DNA of 64,000 nucleotides from Quillaja saponaria (Eukaryota; Streptophyta; Magnoliopsida; Fabales; Quillajaceae), in NCBI GenBank assembly GCA_029379385.1, contig CM055605.1, forward strand, positions 17,581,001-17,645,000. Reading direction: 5' to 3'. The notes below the pieces were generated by a model, which saw nothing but the letters and a program-made list of their open reading frames with translations, searched no databases and had not been told where the DNA came from. The translations under genes and the position numbers were made by a program. This document shows positions 1-12,497 of the stretch, one piece after another (the stretch's first letter is position 1; every line of letters begins with the position of its first letter).

Positions 1-226
1 GCTGCGGGATACACCAGGTCGGGAGGCTTTGACACTTCGAGCAGAAGTAAGTCTAATTTTCTCTTGTTATTTCTTGAACCATACTAGATTTTTGGTAAAA
101 TAATTAGTTAAATGTTGTTATCTGCCTCACGGTTAGGCTGCTTCTATGGCATCGGCTTTGAAGCGACAGAGGGCTTTGCTGAATAAACGGATACTGAAGA
201 TTTCTGAGTTGGGAGTATCTGTGTAA
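1..226 (+). CDS. 3' end of an unidentified plus-strand gene (two exons, 5' truncated by the window)
   Basis: Two exons join cleanly. Exon A covers 1-46 and ends in GCAGAA before a strong donor (GTAAGT at 47). Exon B covers 137-226, follows a GGTTAG acceptor, and ends in TAA at 224-226. Both are in phase 0. The joined tail of 44 residues includes LRDTPGREALTLRAE from exon A and then ALKRQRALLNKRILKISEL from exon B. It is basic and probably helical at the C-terminus. I do not recognise the family, so no function is assigned. Splice signals, phase agreement and a higher GC content than the flanks support a real gene end. The rest of the gene lies to the left of the window. Confidence 0.6.
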
Positions 227-1515
227 CCACTAGTCAAAAATCCCCAGGCCACCAGTTGACGCGCTTTTTTCACTCTCCAGTTGACAGGGTGCTGTATTGT
301 TTTCCTTTTTTACTTTTTGGTTTTAAGTGTAGGCAGAAAATTGCAGTTTCCATCTTTCTTGAGCTTATTGATATAAAATTATATTTTTTGTCTATCGTTC
401 GCTTCAAAATTACTTTTTTTTTTTATATTTACTAAGTCGTATTCGTGAACTCGTAATTTTAAAATCTGAGACAATATAATCTTATTTTGTATTTCGTTTA
501 ACCGATAATAGTTGTGGATTAATAAATTCTATGTGGGCAAAAGGATGCTAACATGTCAGCTCGTACACTAGTAAGACACATTGACTTGGATGTTATTCTT
601 TTAATTTTTAGAAAAATAAAAAGCAATAATGTAAACTATATAATTACAAAGAAAATTTGCAAATATTATTTTATTTCTTAGTCAAAGTGCTATGTTAGCA
701 ATGAGAATGGACTTGGTGAGATTTGTGAGGGAGATTTGGTTCATGAAAAGAGCGACCACTTTGGTTGACGACTGTTCTTTCAGTCTGACTACGCCATAAG
801 GTGTCCTAACGATTGTGGAGGTGGAGGAATCTGTTTGTGCTTTAGTGGGAGGAGGCTGTCGTTTCATTGGTTGGGGTGTTTATAATTTGTGGTGTTCTAT
901 TTTGTTTTGTGTTTTTTTTTTTTGCCTCAAAATAAAAGAGAGATTGAATTATAATTTTGTTGCTTATAATTTGATTTAAAATTTATTTTAGTTCATGTTT
1001 TTTAATTTATTACAAATTGGGTCTTTTTAAATACAAAATTACTTCAATTAAGTTTTTAGTATTATTTTCAGTCCAACTTGAATGGTTAATTGACAAATAA
1101 AAAAATAAACATGACTTTTTTTTTTTTGTAGATTGGGAGTGCTCGAACTTGACATAACAGGTGAGGGAACAAGTACCAATTATTTGAGTTAAGTTCTAGG
1201 TGGCACGTGTTTTTTTTTTTAAATAAATTAAATATGCAAATAAAAAAAGTCATGTGGAATATCAAACTTTTATTTTTTATTTTTAATTTAGAAAAATGGA
1301 AAAACTAAGTATAAAATTAACTAAAACATAATAATTTTAAATACCTGAAAAAAAAAACAAAATAATAATATGAGGATGGACAACTTGATTCTGAGCTGCT
1401 TATAAATCCTCCTAGGTATTGTCTTCCCATCTGTGTGAGATCAGTGGATCAACAGTAAGCTGATTAAGTAACTCTTCTATTAGAGGAATTGGAAATTTAT
1501 ATACTTATTAAACAG
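227..1515. other. AT-rich intergenic DNA
   Basis: No gene seen. The left part is presumably the 3' UTR and downstream flank of the gene ending at 226. The rest contains long A and T tracts. The 18-base string beginning AACAGTAAGCTG occurs at about 1451 and again at about 1511, a small local duplication. Confidence 0.5.
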
Positions 1516-1519
1516 TAAG

Positions 1520-1850
1520 CTGATTAAGCTTCATGTAATCAATGCAAAATCTCCGGCAATCATCCTTCTTCTTGACCAAAACTACAGGTGAAGCAAATGA
1601 GCTATTGTTGGCTCTGATTTCCCGTTATCCAACATTTTCTTAACCATCTTTTCAATCTCGTCTTCTTGAATAGGACCATATCTATATGACCTTTGATTAA
1701 TAGTTGAACTACTGTCCCTAAGGATAATAGCATGACCAAAGGGTTTTATTGGAGGTAACGCTTATAAAAAATGTCACTGAATTCACATAACACAAGCTCT
1801 ACTTCAGTGGATTGTACCTCAGTGCTGCATACTTTCAGAGGAAACCATTT
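1520..1850 (-). pseudogene. Ty3/gypsy reverse transcriptase fragment
   Basis: Read on the minus strand, this segment gives a broken version of the pol region entering reverse transcriptase. A CEFSDIF stretch is followed by a KPFGHAI stretch, then YGPIQEDEIEKMVKKML, and after a frameshift SFASPVVLVKKKDDCRRFCID. These correspond to the conserved start of gypsy RT. At least two frameshifts separate the pieces and no long ORF survives, so it is a dead fragment. No LTRs can be assigned to it. Chromovirus affiliation is my inference from the motif style. Confidence 0.75.
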
Positions 1851-1986
1851 GGTTTCTCATCTGTTAAAACCTCCAAAGAGAGGAGGGAGGTTTGGCAGAC
1901 CCCTACACGTTTATTAAATATAAGATAGTAAGGAGAGGCATAAACTTTACCCTTGAAATACAAAGAGTTAATATCGAATGTCAGAC

Positions 1987-2247
1987 TTATGGTCTATATA
2001 CAATTTTACCCAAGTCATCTTGAATACATAATTGTCTAACTTCATGGGGAAGAAGATTGGGCTGTAAGTAAACCACAGATGATCTGTGCCTATGAGCAAT
2101 AGCTGCTAACTTGTCAGCGACAGAATTAGCTTCTCTATAAATTAGAGCTATAGAACTTGTAGGATGTAACAAAACCCTAATCTGTCTGATAACATAGGTC
2201 AAGTTCCATTGCGCAGATCTCTTGTCCAGTGTGCTGTTTGCTAACAC
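1987..2247 (-). pseudogene. RNase H-like fragment of a LINE-type element
   Basis: An 86-codon open frame encodes the C-terminal part of the RNase H-like domain (RVT_3 type) found at the end of plant LINE polyproteins and in related RNase H proteins. The visible signature is a stretch on alternating hydrophobics leading to IYREANSVADKLAAIAHRH, the usual 'REAN..AD.LA' motif, followed by LPHEVRQL. The N-terminal catalytic acidic residues are not present. It abuts the gypsy fragment but belongs to a different element class. Most likely a truncated insertion. Confidence 0.65.
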
Positions 2248-2471
2248 ATTAGAGTCAACTTGTATGCCCTTTAATTTTCAATTTTTGTTCCTCTTAAGGC
2301 TTCCCTATTAGACTTACATGTTGTAGGGTATAGCCTTGCAGTTTATGCCTCTGCCCTTGTTGGGAAAATACATATAATGCATCATATGCACATGTAGTGG
2401 AATAATAAAATTTTCCATAAACAAGACTAGTAGGCTAATCAAATAATCATATAGTAAAAGCATAAGACTAA

Positions 2472-3940
2472 TGTCACACCCCAAAAATAGTATAACTGGT
2501 TTTTAACATGAGATATTTATTGAAAATTTGGCAGGACTTCCCCATAACGTAGAACATGCCCATAATACATATAAATAACCTGTTTATAAGTCAACAACAC
2601 TCATAGTATTATAACATACAAAGGAGCTCTGGTTCCAACACGCATGCATTCCCCATGGTTAATTTAATATACAACAACGATGCATAACACCTAGATCAAT
2701 TACGATGCACAACTGACTCTTAAATACTTTATAATTAAGATCAAGAAACTTTACTAAATTAAAATGGAATTAAGACTAGTTTTTACATGAGATATTTACT
2801 AAAAATTTAGCAGTGGTTTTCCGTAACATGGAACATGCTCATAATACATATAAATAACATGTTTATAAGTCAACAACACCCATAGTATTAGAATATGCAA
2901 AAGGGCTATACTTCCAACACGCATGCATTCCCCATGGTTAATTTAATATATAACAATGATGCATAACACCTAGAGTAACTGTAAGTGCCGTCCTTTAATC
3001 TTCAAGTATGCAATTCTGAGATATACCTTGTCGCAACAGTGTTGGTAGGTAGCAAGTTCTGGCACAGCGAACTGTGATTTTTTTATACTAAAAAGAAATA
3101 ACAATAAAGGAAAGAGGGAGTCATAAGGACTTAGTGAGTAAACCACATACCCTGAGAGTACTAGCATCACACAACACATCATACACACATAACACTATAT
3201 AATCTCCTGTCTCAATTGAATTGTACCCATACGTATTTGTAATTACTTTATCTTTATAGTCACGATTCAAATGTTGCACAATATATATATCAATTCCAGC
3301 ATTTGAAGTTTATGATTTCAAATGAAACAATCAAAGTATCAAAGCAAGCAAAGGGCTAACGTGTAACTCAGCCCCGTATAATAGTATCACCCGCCTGTTG
3401 GGCATATATGTGCCCACATAACAAATTAATCTTTGTACATAATCCATCCCACCAAGGCTAAGTACTTTAATTTTAAAACATTTATCAGAATCAGAATATT
3501 TCATAAACTCAAATAAGAAGATCTTAGGTGCACATGAATTTAAATTTCGAAAATAAAATCATTTTTCAGAAAATTTTACTATGTTGGCTCTTATCAACTA
3601 CAAGTAATGTCAAACAAACATAATTCAAATACACTCACAATTGCACATAATAATCTGGTAATCAAAGTGCACGTAATTCACTCACTAAATTCAAGAACGC
3701 AGTTTGTTAGTTCGCCTATTATGTGAAGGTGTCATAATGTCTTCAACACGATCTGAAGTAGAAAATCATCAATTCATATATTATTTAACATATTTATTTT
3801 ATGATTGATTCTACAACTCTAAATTCACTATTTTTACAAATGTTTATGTAAAACAACCTCTACATGCATAATAACATTTAAATTTAATTTGTTTAACACA
3901 TGACATGCATATTTCCTTCTACATGAATTCAGAGTTCTTA
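2472..3940 (-). repeat. Long-LTR family, copy E (interrupted)
   Basis: The segment starts with TGTCACACCCC, the 3' terminus in reverse of an LTR family seen five times in the window. It carries the family's internal landmarks: the 'aactcagcccc' stem at about 3365, an inner palindrome GGGCATATATGTGCCC at 3400-3415, and the block that reads on the minus strand as 'gggcca..' followed by 'gtgcacct'. It runs into copy D at 3941, so copy D appears to have inserted into it. Its far end was not located. A local duplication occupies 2495-2975. Confidence 0.7.
2495..2975. repeat. Imperfect direct duplication inside LTR copy E
   Basis: A segment of about 190 bases at 2495-2690 (gagatatttattg... to ...aacacctaga) recurs at 2785-2975 with scattered substitutions. 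The two copies are about 290 bases apart. The distinctive string CACGCATGCATTCCCCATGG occurs in both. The duplication is local to this LTR copy. Confidence 0.8.
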
Positions 3941-6267
3941 TGTCACACCCCCATAATAGAGGTATGACTGGCCGGAAGAATGGGTATCCATACCCCCATA
4001 ACCCTGAATATTCAAATAATGTTTCACAACTTAAAAACATCTTATAGTTAAAACTACCAAAATATTATAGAATTAAACTAAAATCTGGTATCAACAATTG
4101 AACATAAACAATTACTGAAAATATTAGCAGCGGTTTCCCATACGGTAGAACATACTCATAACATATACAAACAACCTGGTTACCAAGTCAATAGTAAATT
4201 TATAATATTTGAATATACAAAAGAGCTCTGCTCCTGACAAAACGTGTATTTATCGTAAGGAACTTAATATATACATATATATCCAAAATATACCTTGCTG
4301 TCGTAAAGTTGGCAGGTAGCAACTCTATAGTAATCACTAGCGATTTCTTGAAAACTAAAATAAAACCACAAAGGAAAGAGTGAGTCACAAGGACTTGGTG
4401 AGCAAATTATGTACCCTATGGGTACCTAGCATCACAAATCAAATAAATCATAGTTTAAAATTAGTATTTGAATTACTTGTACACGTACGAACTAAAATTA
4501 TTACACAACTATAAATCATTTAGATCATGAAATTTCAACGTATTAATCAAACCATGCCAACAATTAACAACTAACAATTAACAAACAATTTGACAACCAA
4601 AGGGCCAACGAATAACTCAGCCCCACACAACATTATCTCCCCTTACCAGGCATTTACGTGCCACACAACAATTTAATTCTCCATAATAATCCGTCCTACC
4701 GGGGATAAGCACTCCAATTGTTTAAAATAATTATCAATATCGAAATAAATCATATCAAATATCAAGTTCAAATATCCAAGGTGCACCTAGACTTTAAATT
4801 TGAAAATGAAAACCAGTTCTTAGAAAAATTTACGTTGTTGGCCCTTATCAATCACAATCAATATCAAACGCATATCATTCAAGTAAATCATTGAAATAAA
4901 TCATTTGCTCAAATTTTTATTATAATGCCTTAATGAACATATACACATGATTGCATATAATAATCTGATAACCATGAAGTACATAATTCACTCACAGGCT
5001 CATGGATGTGACTTGACAGTCCGTCTATTCTATGGCAGTGTGGGAATATCCTCGACACGTTTTGGAGCTGAAAATCATAAATTCATAAGTTACTAATAAT
5101 CACTTTAAAATTAATTCGATAATTTCTTAGTCGTACGTACTTATGTCTAATATATTTCTTAAAGCAATGTTAACTAATTTAATATATTCATTAATTTAAC
5201 TTTTATACTTAACATTACCCTGTATATATATATTAGAATTAACCTCCATGTATATATTAAAATTTAACTCCAACTAATTATTTTACCGAATATCTAAAAG
5301 TAAGTTATTTATCCAATATCATAACTTGCTTTCTAATTTTTAATTACCTAACCTTCCAACTTTTATTACACATAATGATGTATTTTTATCATATCTTCAT
5401 ATTTATCTTAGTTTCTACACCTCCTTTTTATACACTCATTTTACCATTTACCAACCTACTAGCCCATTTGACACACCCCTTTTTCAGCCACGCTAAGTCC
5501 TTAAAACTCTTGTTCTACTGTTATCCCCTACGGTCAAGGAGACTTGGAACTCCTTGAATTGTTGCTCAAACAGGATAGCCAAATCTAAAATTCACAATTC
5601 CTCTACTCACCTACCTAGACGGCCAAGATAGCAAAATTAGAACTACCAAGCTCTCAACCCTTTTTGATTAATACGGTCTGAATTTTTTTTTTTTTTTTCT
5701 AGTCATCAGTCCATGGGGTGGTGGATTCATTGTCTAAACAGGGGAAATTTCTGCCACCACACATAATGAAATCCTTGCTACCCATGATGAAAAACAACCC
5801 CAAAATAAAACACCCACACTCACCTCTCAATCCTCACAACTATTCTTTTACCCATGAGCCAATTCAAGTAGCTATGTAGCTGCTGCCATGGTGGAAATAC
5901 AGCTGCAGTGTCTAGCTCATATGGTCCTATATTCTTTCCCCATAGCTACACCAACACACACCCAACCAACCACCAACGTGCAGGAGCACCACCATCCACC
6001 CTCGGCCAAGATGTTCACGGCTGGCGATGAGGAACAACCAGAAATTTCCGGAGCTACTATGGCTTTGGAAGAAGGAAAATAGTACAAGGAATAGGACAGC
6101 TACACCCAGTCAAAGTGAGAACCAATATAAAAACTAAAGAAAGAAAAACTACATGCCCATTTGTACTTGAAACGTGCCACAATTCTTCCACCTTAAAAAA
6201 TATAAATATCTACATCATAAGCCTTCTAGCTTTTATATATATATATATATATATATGCATAAATTAA

Positions 6268-6387
6268 AATTTCATGTTGTGATAAGAATTGTTTTAAGTA
6301 TAAAATTTAATGGTATAACGTTATTAGAATTTCATGTTGGGATAAGAATTGTTTTAAGTATGAAATTTAATGGTAAAACGTTATTAG
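6268..6387. repeat. 60 bp x 2 tandem repeat with flanking (TA)n
   Basis: Two adjacent 60-base units, each containing 'gataagaattgttttaagta', differ at only a few positions. They are flanked by (TA)n tracts at about 6233-6256 and 6400-6418. The open frame through them arises from the repeat and is not a gene. Confidence 0.85.
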
Positions 6388-7578
6388 TGTTATATGTTTT
6401 ATATATATATATATATATCTTATTATTTAAATTGTCCCACTACTTTATGTAGACCATTCATCAAACTATCGATTTATCACATCTTATACTTATATACATT
6501 TCAATATGATAGATATAACCTCATAATTCCTTATATTACCTATATTCTATTCTTGAATTAGACTTAATTTAGAAACTATATATTTCCACCCTAAATATAA
6601 TAAATCTTTAAATCTAATCTGTTCTATTTATTATTTTTTTTATGATTTTTATTACTAACCTTCATTTTTCTTAACTTTTATTCTTACCACTAGTTAAGCT
6701 TCATGTAACCTTTAACGTACTCACTAATGATTCATACTTTAGTTCATGTATATTAATTAAACTATTAAAACAATTCAAAGCTAAATTCAACTATCATGAC
6801 TCGTTCTATGCATAAGCTACTTTATTAAAAGTCTTTGTTCTAATATCCCAAAAATCAACTTTTTATTAACACTCAAGTATAAAACTTAACGTAGTAAAAG
6901 TTTACTATCACAAGTTCACTTATATAAGGTTCATGGTTAATAGGATTTTCTGCACCATGATTTCTCCCCCTTGTTACCTTAATCTTAAGGAGGTGTAACC
7001 CTCTCTTTTCTTTTTCATTTGAAATCGATCCTAAGGAAAACATGGGCAGCCGAATTGCTGCTCAACCTAGAACTACACGTAGTAAGCTAACTTCAACCTA
7101 ATGTTACCTCTTTCTTTCCACTCACACACGTCAACTATTTTTACATAAAAATATCACTATTGAGTACAATTGATCCATACCTCTCACTCAATTAATTGAC
7201 CAGCCAACAACATAACCGGCTAGCAAAACTCCATCACCACCAAAGCCACCAAAGCAAGAACAAAACAACCAGAAAGAAGTTAGTAGCCTTCCTATACACG
7301 GCTGGACAGAAACATGGGACTGTTATCCCTTCACTTAGTCGCAATTTTCTTTCTTTTACTTCCTTTCCTCTCCTTCCAATGTGATCCAAAGGGAAAATAA
7401 AAATAAAAATAGAGCTGGTTGCAGATTTCGTTTATCAAAGAGGCAAATTTATGCTATCCTAGCTCAATCTTTCTCTCTTGGCCAGCATAAAGAGGATAGA
7501 ATTCTCAAACACAAAACATGGGACAGAAATGCTGAAGAGGTATCAAGACAACCCACTTAGTCGGTTAAATGAAAGGAA

Positions 7579-7692
7579 AGAAAAAGGCAACCATACAATA
7601 TTATATTAGTATAAACTCATGGCTTACATTAACTGAAAAAGACAACCATACAATACTATATTAATATATACTCATGGCTTTAAATTAACTTT
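7579..7692. repeat. Tandem duplication of ~57 bp
   Basis: The unit containing 'aaccatacaatattatatta' and ending in 'actcatggctt' occurs twice in a row with few changes. It lies near the inferred U3 end of LTR copy D. Confidence 0.75.
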
Positions 7693-9701
7693 CACGACAT
7701 GTAGTAAAAATTTATTCTAAGACTATATATATATATATGTATATATATACACATTAGATCTTTACTAAAATACACACACTCGTACATTTATTAATTTCAA
7801 TTATAATGCAATTCTTATATAAGAATAAAATAAAATTTAAATTCAAGTAAATCAATAAGGCAAACTTTAAATTCCCTAAATATATATTTATATCCAATTA
7901 TTCTCTTATTTTAATTTACTTTATGAAAATTTATGATTTATGTAATTACGATAGTTTATGTACAACATTCTAAAATATACGCTAGATGATCTAGTTATAA
8001 TAATTAATCACTAAACATTGAAGCTTTCTTAATTCGGCTAGTTTGATTATTTACTAGGAATGCTTGGAGTTCCTTTTCTTAAAAGCGATACTCCCAATCA
8101 AGCATGCAAATCTGATTTATGAATTAGTAGTTATTCATGTGTATAGCTTCTAATGTAAAAATTCACACAATTGATCAGATTAAAACCTAAAAAAAAGTTT
8201 ACAAACCTTTCTAATTAGTTGAAGGAAATTGATTCCACCCTTAGGACACGTGGTAGCTCCCACTCAGTAGAATCTATAATGGAAGAATCTATAATGGATG
8301 TGGTTAATCTTGAAGCAAGAACACATTTTACTTCAAGTTTTGGTATTCAGCTATGGAAGAAAGGATAAACAAGAACTCCTCTTACTCATAAAACCCTAGG
8401 TGGATGAAATTGAATGAGTCTTTCACTTTTGAGTTGTGTCTTTTGTTGTTACTTGGTTGGCCGAAATCCTCCTTAGCTATACACATGTAGAGCTAGCTAG
8501 GATTTTGGTTAACTGATCCAATGTGTTGGACTCCAATTAAGTTTAAAAACCAAAATCCCAAAACCCAAAACTCCTTTAGTAATCATAATCATATTAGAAT
8601 TACTAGTGGACCTTTTAGACTCCTAATGACCTAAATCCTATCAGGATTCTCACTAGGTCATTTTCATGACTTTCAAGAAAACTAGTCTTGCTTCATATAT
8701 GTAACAAATTACCATTATAACCTTAGTACTTGGAACTTAACAATTAACTCCGAGTATCCATTAATTCTTTTTGGTTCATAACCTTAACTAATCAATTAAA
8801 GTGTATATAACCCGTTAGGTTATCTCATTCATTGGCAATAAATGTAATTGGATACTTTTAAAAAGAATGATTAAATTAAAACTCTAATTACTTTGGTTTT
8901 CTTAAACCAACCAACTTACATTTATAGATCAAGATTGGTATCTAGCAATGTATCATGACTGCCTAAGTGTAAGTGAAGTTAAGATATATTGATCAAACCT
9001 TTCAATGTTTGATTACAGTGTGATTCAATCCTTTCATCGTTAATATCATCGAGTTAGACATATGGCATGGATTCTATTGTCAATCCTAACTTTGTCTAAA
9101 TCCATTAGTACTTGAAGCCAACTTTATATTTTGTTACTCAAAGAGATTCAAGAAAACACTTTTCTTAATCTCTTTCACTTTACAAAGATTCCCTGAACAA
9201 GAAATATTAGTCTCAAGAGGCCATGAGATATTTATCCTCTTTACTGAGGATGATGAAATCTTTGCCTATCATTCATCTATCTTCATATGCTCACTACATA
9301 TCCAAGTATCACTTATATATCATCCTTGTTACAAGATGAGGGGAATGACATCAAATATGTAGATTCACATATAAGGTAATAAGAAGATCTTAAGTCAAAG
9401 AATCACTTACACCATTAATACTTTGAAAACTTGCATTGACTTATGAGTAAAGACTCCAAATAGTTCCGTAGTATGGGTTAATTTAGTGTACTTGTTTAAC
9501 TAATAAGTATCTATATGTTTGTCTAAGCATCACCATAGTTGTAGTCATAAGATCACTACTCCTATTCCTAAGAGAATGGCACAAAATATGCTAATCTCGA
9601 AGAATCATCAATATCCATATTCTTGACGATTCATTGACTATAATTAATACTCTATGTATGACATATAATTATGATCAACATCATAATCATGCATACACAA
9701 T

Positions 9702-12219
9702 CACTACAAGAAAATTGGGCTTTTCCTACAGACCATGTTTGTAGGAAAAGGGTCTTTAGTTTGTTGGAAAATGGTTACCAACAAACTATTTGTAGGAAAA
9801 AGTAAGTGGGTAAATTCTCTGTGGGTATTACCTACAAACAGCAAAAGTTTGTTGGAAATATTGATGAACTATTTGTAGGTAAAGGTTTATGGGTAAAGCA
9901 TGTTTATACCTATTAAGTTTGTCGATAAATATAACATTACTTACAAACTTAGTTTGTAGGTAATATTTGGTACCATTTCCCTCGAACTTGGTTTTTAGGT
10001 AATGCATAGTACCATTTCCCACGAACCAAGTTCATAAGTAATACCTAGTACTATTTCAATATTGAGTAACAAAATAAAACGTACAAAATCACATAATTCA
10101 TAAACATAAAGTTCAAACATAAGTGCATTGAAATTAAAACTAGCTAGCTAGCTATATGTTATCATGAAAATCATCCTCGGAATCATGAAGATCACCATCA
10201 TTCTCAGCCTCAGCACCAAGATCTTCATCACCATCTCCATCGCCATCTATTCGATAGAAAAGCCAACCACATCTCTTTGTTTAAATAAAAAAAAGAAAAA
10301 AAAAGAAAAGACTAATATTAACATATAATGAAAGAAGAGAATATAAAAATGCATCTAGTTAACATCATGATAACTATGCCAAGTGCTTAAAACGACCAAG
10401 TAAATATAAGAATCTCACTAAAATGAAGAAAGCAGAGGACAATGTAAACACAAGCATCTTTCATGGTTAGACTACAGTAGTTGAAAAAAAATCACAAGTC
10501 TTAAACTTACCACTGCCATTTTAGATATTAACATTGTAACATCAACACCCAAGTTTCCAGAATGCAACTATAGCAACCAATTGAACAAGTGAAAGTGAAT
10601 CTTCATTTTCAGAAATCCAAAATGAATTAAACCATAATGATTGATGAGGTATCACGTCTACCTTTCATTCATTTTTTAGCCAATCCCTTAACCTAATACA
10701 AGGGAAAAAAATCAACCTTCCTACATGATGCTAAGAGAGCAAAATTTCATACTTTGTTACGTAAAAAGAATATATTTTAAACAAAACTGAATCAAACGAC
10801 ACATTACTACTCTTTCCTAGTTTTAGGCTTTAGCAAAGATTTGAAAGAAATAATTGGCATCTCATTTATTCAAGCAACTCAACAAATCCACAAAGAAAAA
10901 AATTTCCAATATGATGGCCTCAAATTTCCATGCCCTCATAATAAAGTTATACAAATGACATTTTATTAATTTTCTTTACTTTTCAATTAAGAACATGAGT
11001 TGTTTTCAAAATGTATATAGATAAACAAAGACTTTTGGTTTCTATATACATTATGCTAGCTAGTTTTTCTAATTAGTCCGACAATATGTGCGATTAATAC
11101 TTAATAGTGAATTAAATTGTGGGTTCCAAAGCATGTACCTGAAAGACACATCCAACCACTAATTGAACTATTCCAAATGTTTGTTTTTCAAGTTGACTAA
11201 TTCAGATCAATTAAATGAACAGGATAACTACTTTGTAATTACGAGTAAAACGTGAACAACATGCCAAAAGGAAAATATCATGTGACATATTGGACTAAAA
11301 AAATGAAGAAAATAGAGACACCTAATATGAAAATTGGAAGAGATGAGACACAAAAGTTGCTTTAGATTTTATGAGTATAATATCAAGCCATACTCTTTCC
11401 CAAGTTCTTAGAGGTATACCAATTCTATTAACCGATGTGCATTCTTCCAGGTGTATAACAAGAGATTCTAGCTCAATTGTGTAAGCCTACAAAAAACCAA
11501 ATTTACAGTTATCAGATTCAAAAGGGAACAACTAATTACCATTTGGTGGCCAGAGAAAAAAAATTAAGCTTAACACCACAAATGGCCTGCTAGAGGTGAA
11601 TTTTTAGTTTCTGAACATCAGAAACCCTAATAAATAATAAAAACTAAATTTGATTCCCCTTTTACCCACTGCATCTAAGCAATTCAACTAGCGCCACATT
11701 TTAACTTCACCAACCTCAATTTATCTAATAGGAAGATGCATTTGTTGGATTTGACCCATCAGCTAGAGTAGGAAAAGAAGGAATAGGCACACCTCATATT
11801 GCAAGAGAGATGAGATGGAGAAAAGACTGAACCAGAGAGGAAGCCTAATTGAGAGAGGAACCGGAGAGGAAAATCCACTGTTTAAAACCAACGAAACCAC
11901 CACGATCAGTAAAATCAAAAAAGCTTCGCAGGAGAAGGCAAATATTAGGGATTTTAGACTGAAAAGGAAGTACGGGTGAAAATGTGTTTTAGGGATGTCA
12001 AAACCACTGACGAACCCTTGAGTTTCTCAGTATATATGAAAAAAAACAGTGCATTTTCAATACAGACAAAAATAAGTTTGTTGAAAATACTAAAACACAT
12101 TTCCCACAAACTAAGCCCGTCTGTAATTGTTGGTGAGTTTGTAGGTATTATATACCTTTACCTACAAACCTTGGTTTGTCAGTGAGGGTTTGTAGGACAA
12201 GCCCAGTATTCTTGTAGTA
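9702..12219. mobile_element. Non-autonomous CACTA (En/Spm-type) DNA transposon
   Basis: The left end is CACTACAAGAAAATTGGGC at 9702. The right end, read on the opposite strand, is TACTACAAGAATACTGGGC ending at 12219, so the two terminal inverted repeats match over about 30 bases with a few changes. The 3-base target duplication AAT lies at 9699-9701 and 12220-12222. Both subterminal regions are crowded with TTTGTAGG/CCTACAAA motifs in both orientations, the typical transposase-binding arrangement of this superfamily. At 2518 bp it is too short for a full TNPA/TNPD pair and no intact transposase is present. It interrupts older LTR-like DNA. Confidence 0.93.
10156..10258 (-). pseudogene. Acidic C-terminal tail inside the CACTA element
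   Basis: The minus strand reads an open tail rich in Asp and Glu, including IDGDGDGDEDLGAEAEND followed by DSEDDFHDNI and a stop. The frame is open upstream for only a short distance. Acidic tails are common at the ends of transposon-encoded proteins, so this may be the last piece of a deleted CACTA gene. The identification is inference; only the acidic reading frame is seen. Confidence 0.4.
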
Positions 12220-12497
12220 AATTATCATTCTAGGGATTTTAAATATGGTTATAGCTAGCAAATCTCATTTAAATGCATAATTGAATAATGCTTATATAAC
12301 ATAATGTCATACATTAAATACAGAAAAATTTGTCACTACAACTAACTATTGATTGACTCTTGGATACTAATACTAACACCCTTCCCACTCAAAAGTCATT
12401 TCCAACTTCTTGGAAGTTTTAGCTGATGTCTTCTAGCGTAGCTAGCTATTGCACAACCCACACTATACCTATAACATCCTAATGGCATCACTGGGAA

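Larger units (their letters stand above)
3941..7967 (-). mobile_element. Long-LTR family, copy D (probable solo LTR, ~4.0 kb)
   Basis: The left end TGTCACACCCCC is at 3941. The right end, read on the minus strand, is TGTTGTACATAAACTATCG, which resembles the TGTTATAACC start of copies A and B. The resulting length of about 4.03 kb is close to that of the better-defined copy A (4.04 kb). Flanks TTCTTA (left) and TTCTAA (right) are similar but not an exact 5-base target duplication, so the right border is tentative. Landmarks inside are the palindrome GTACCC-TAT-GGGTAC at 4411-4425, the hairpin GGCATTTACGTGCC at 4649-4662, and a more GC-rich zone around 5.7-6.1 kb. Short ORFs inside look random. 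Confidence 0.6.
8220..12378 (-). mobile_element. Possible copia-like LTR split by a CACTA element
   Basis: On the minus strand a purine tract GAGTGGGAAGGG (about 12379-12391) is followed by TGTTAGTATTAGTATCC, the usual arrangement of polypurine tract and 3' LTR start. The non-coding sequence continues leftward, through the CACTA insertion, to a possible LTR end ...TTTCCTTCA at 8220. Without the CACTA element this would be about 1.6 kb. A similar non-coding stretch lies at 46967-48985. I found no matching 5' LTR and no domain, so borders and class are inferences. Confidence 0.35.

Noticed and set aside
9828..10022. ORF with repeated GNGT..YYL..KF units
   Set aside because: The apparent protein repeat is a by-product of the CACTA subterminal motif array.
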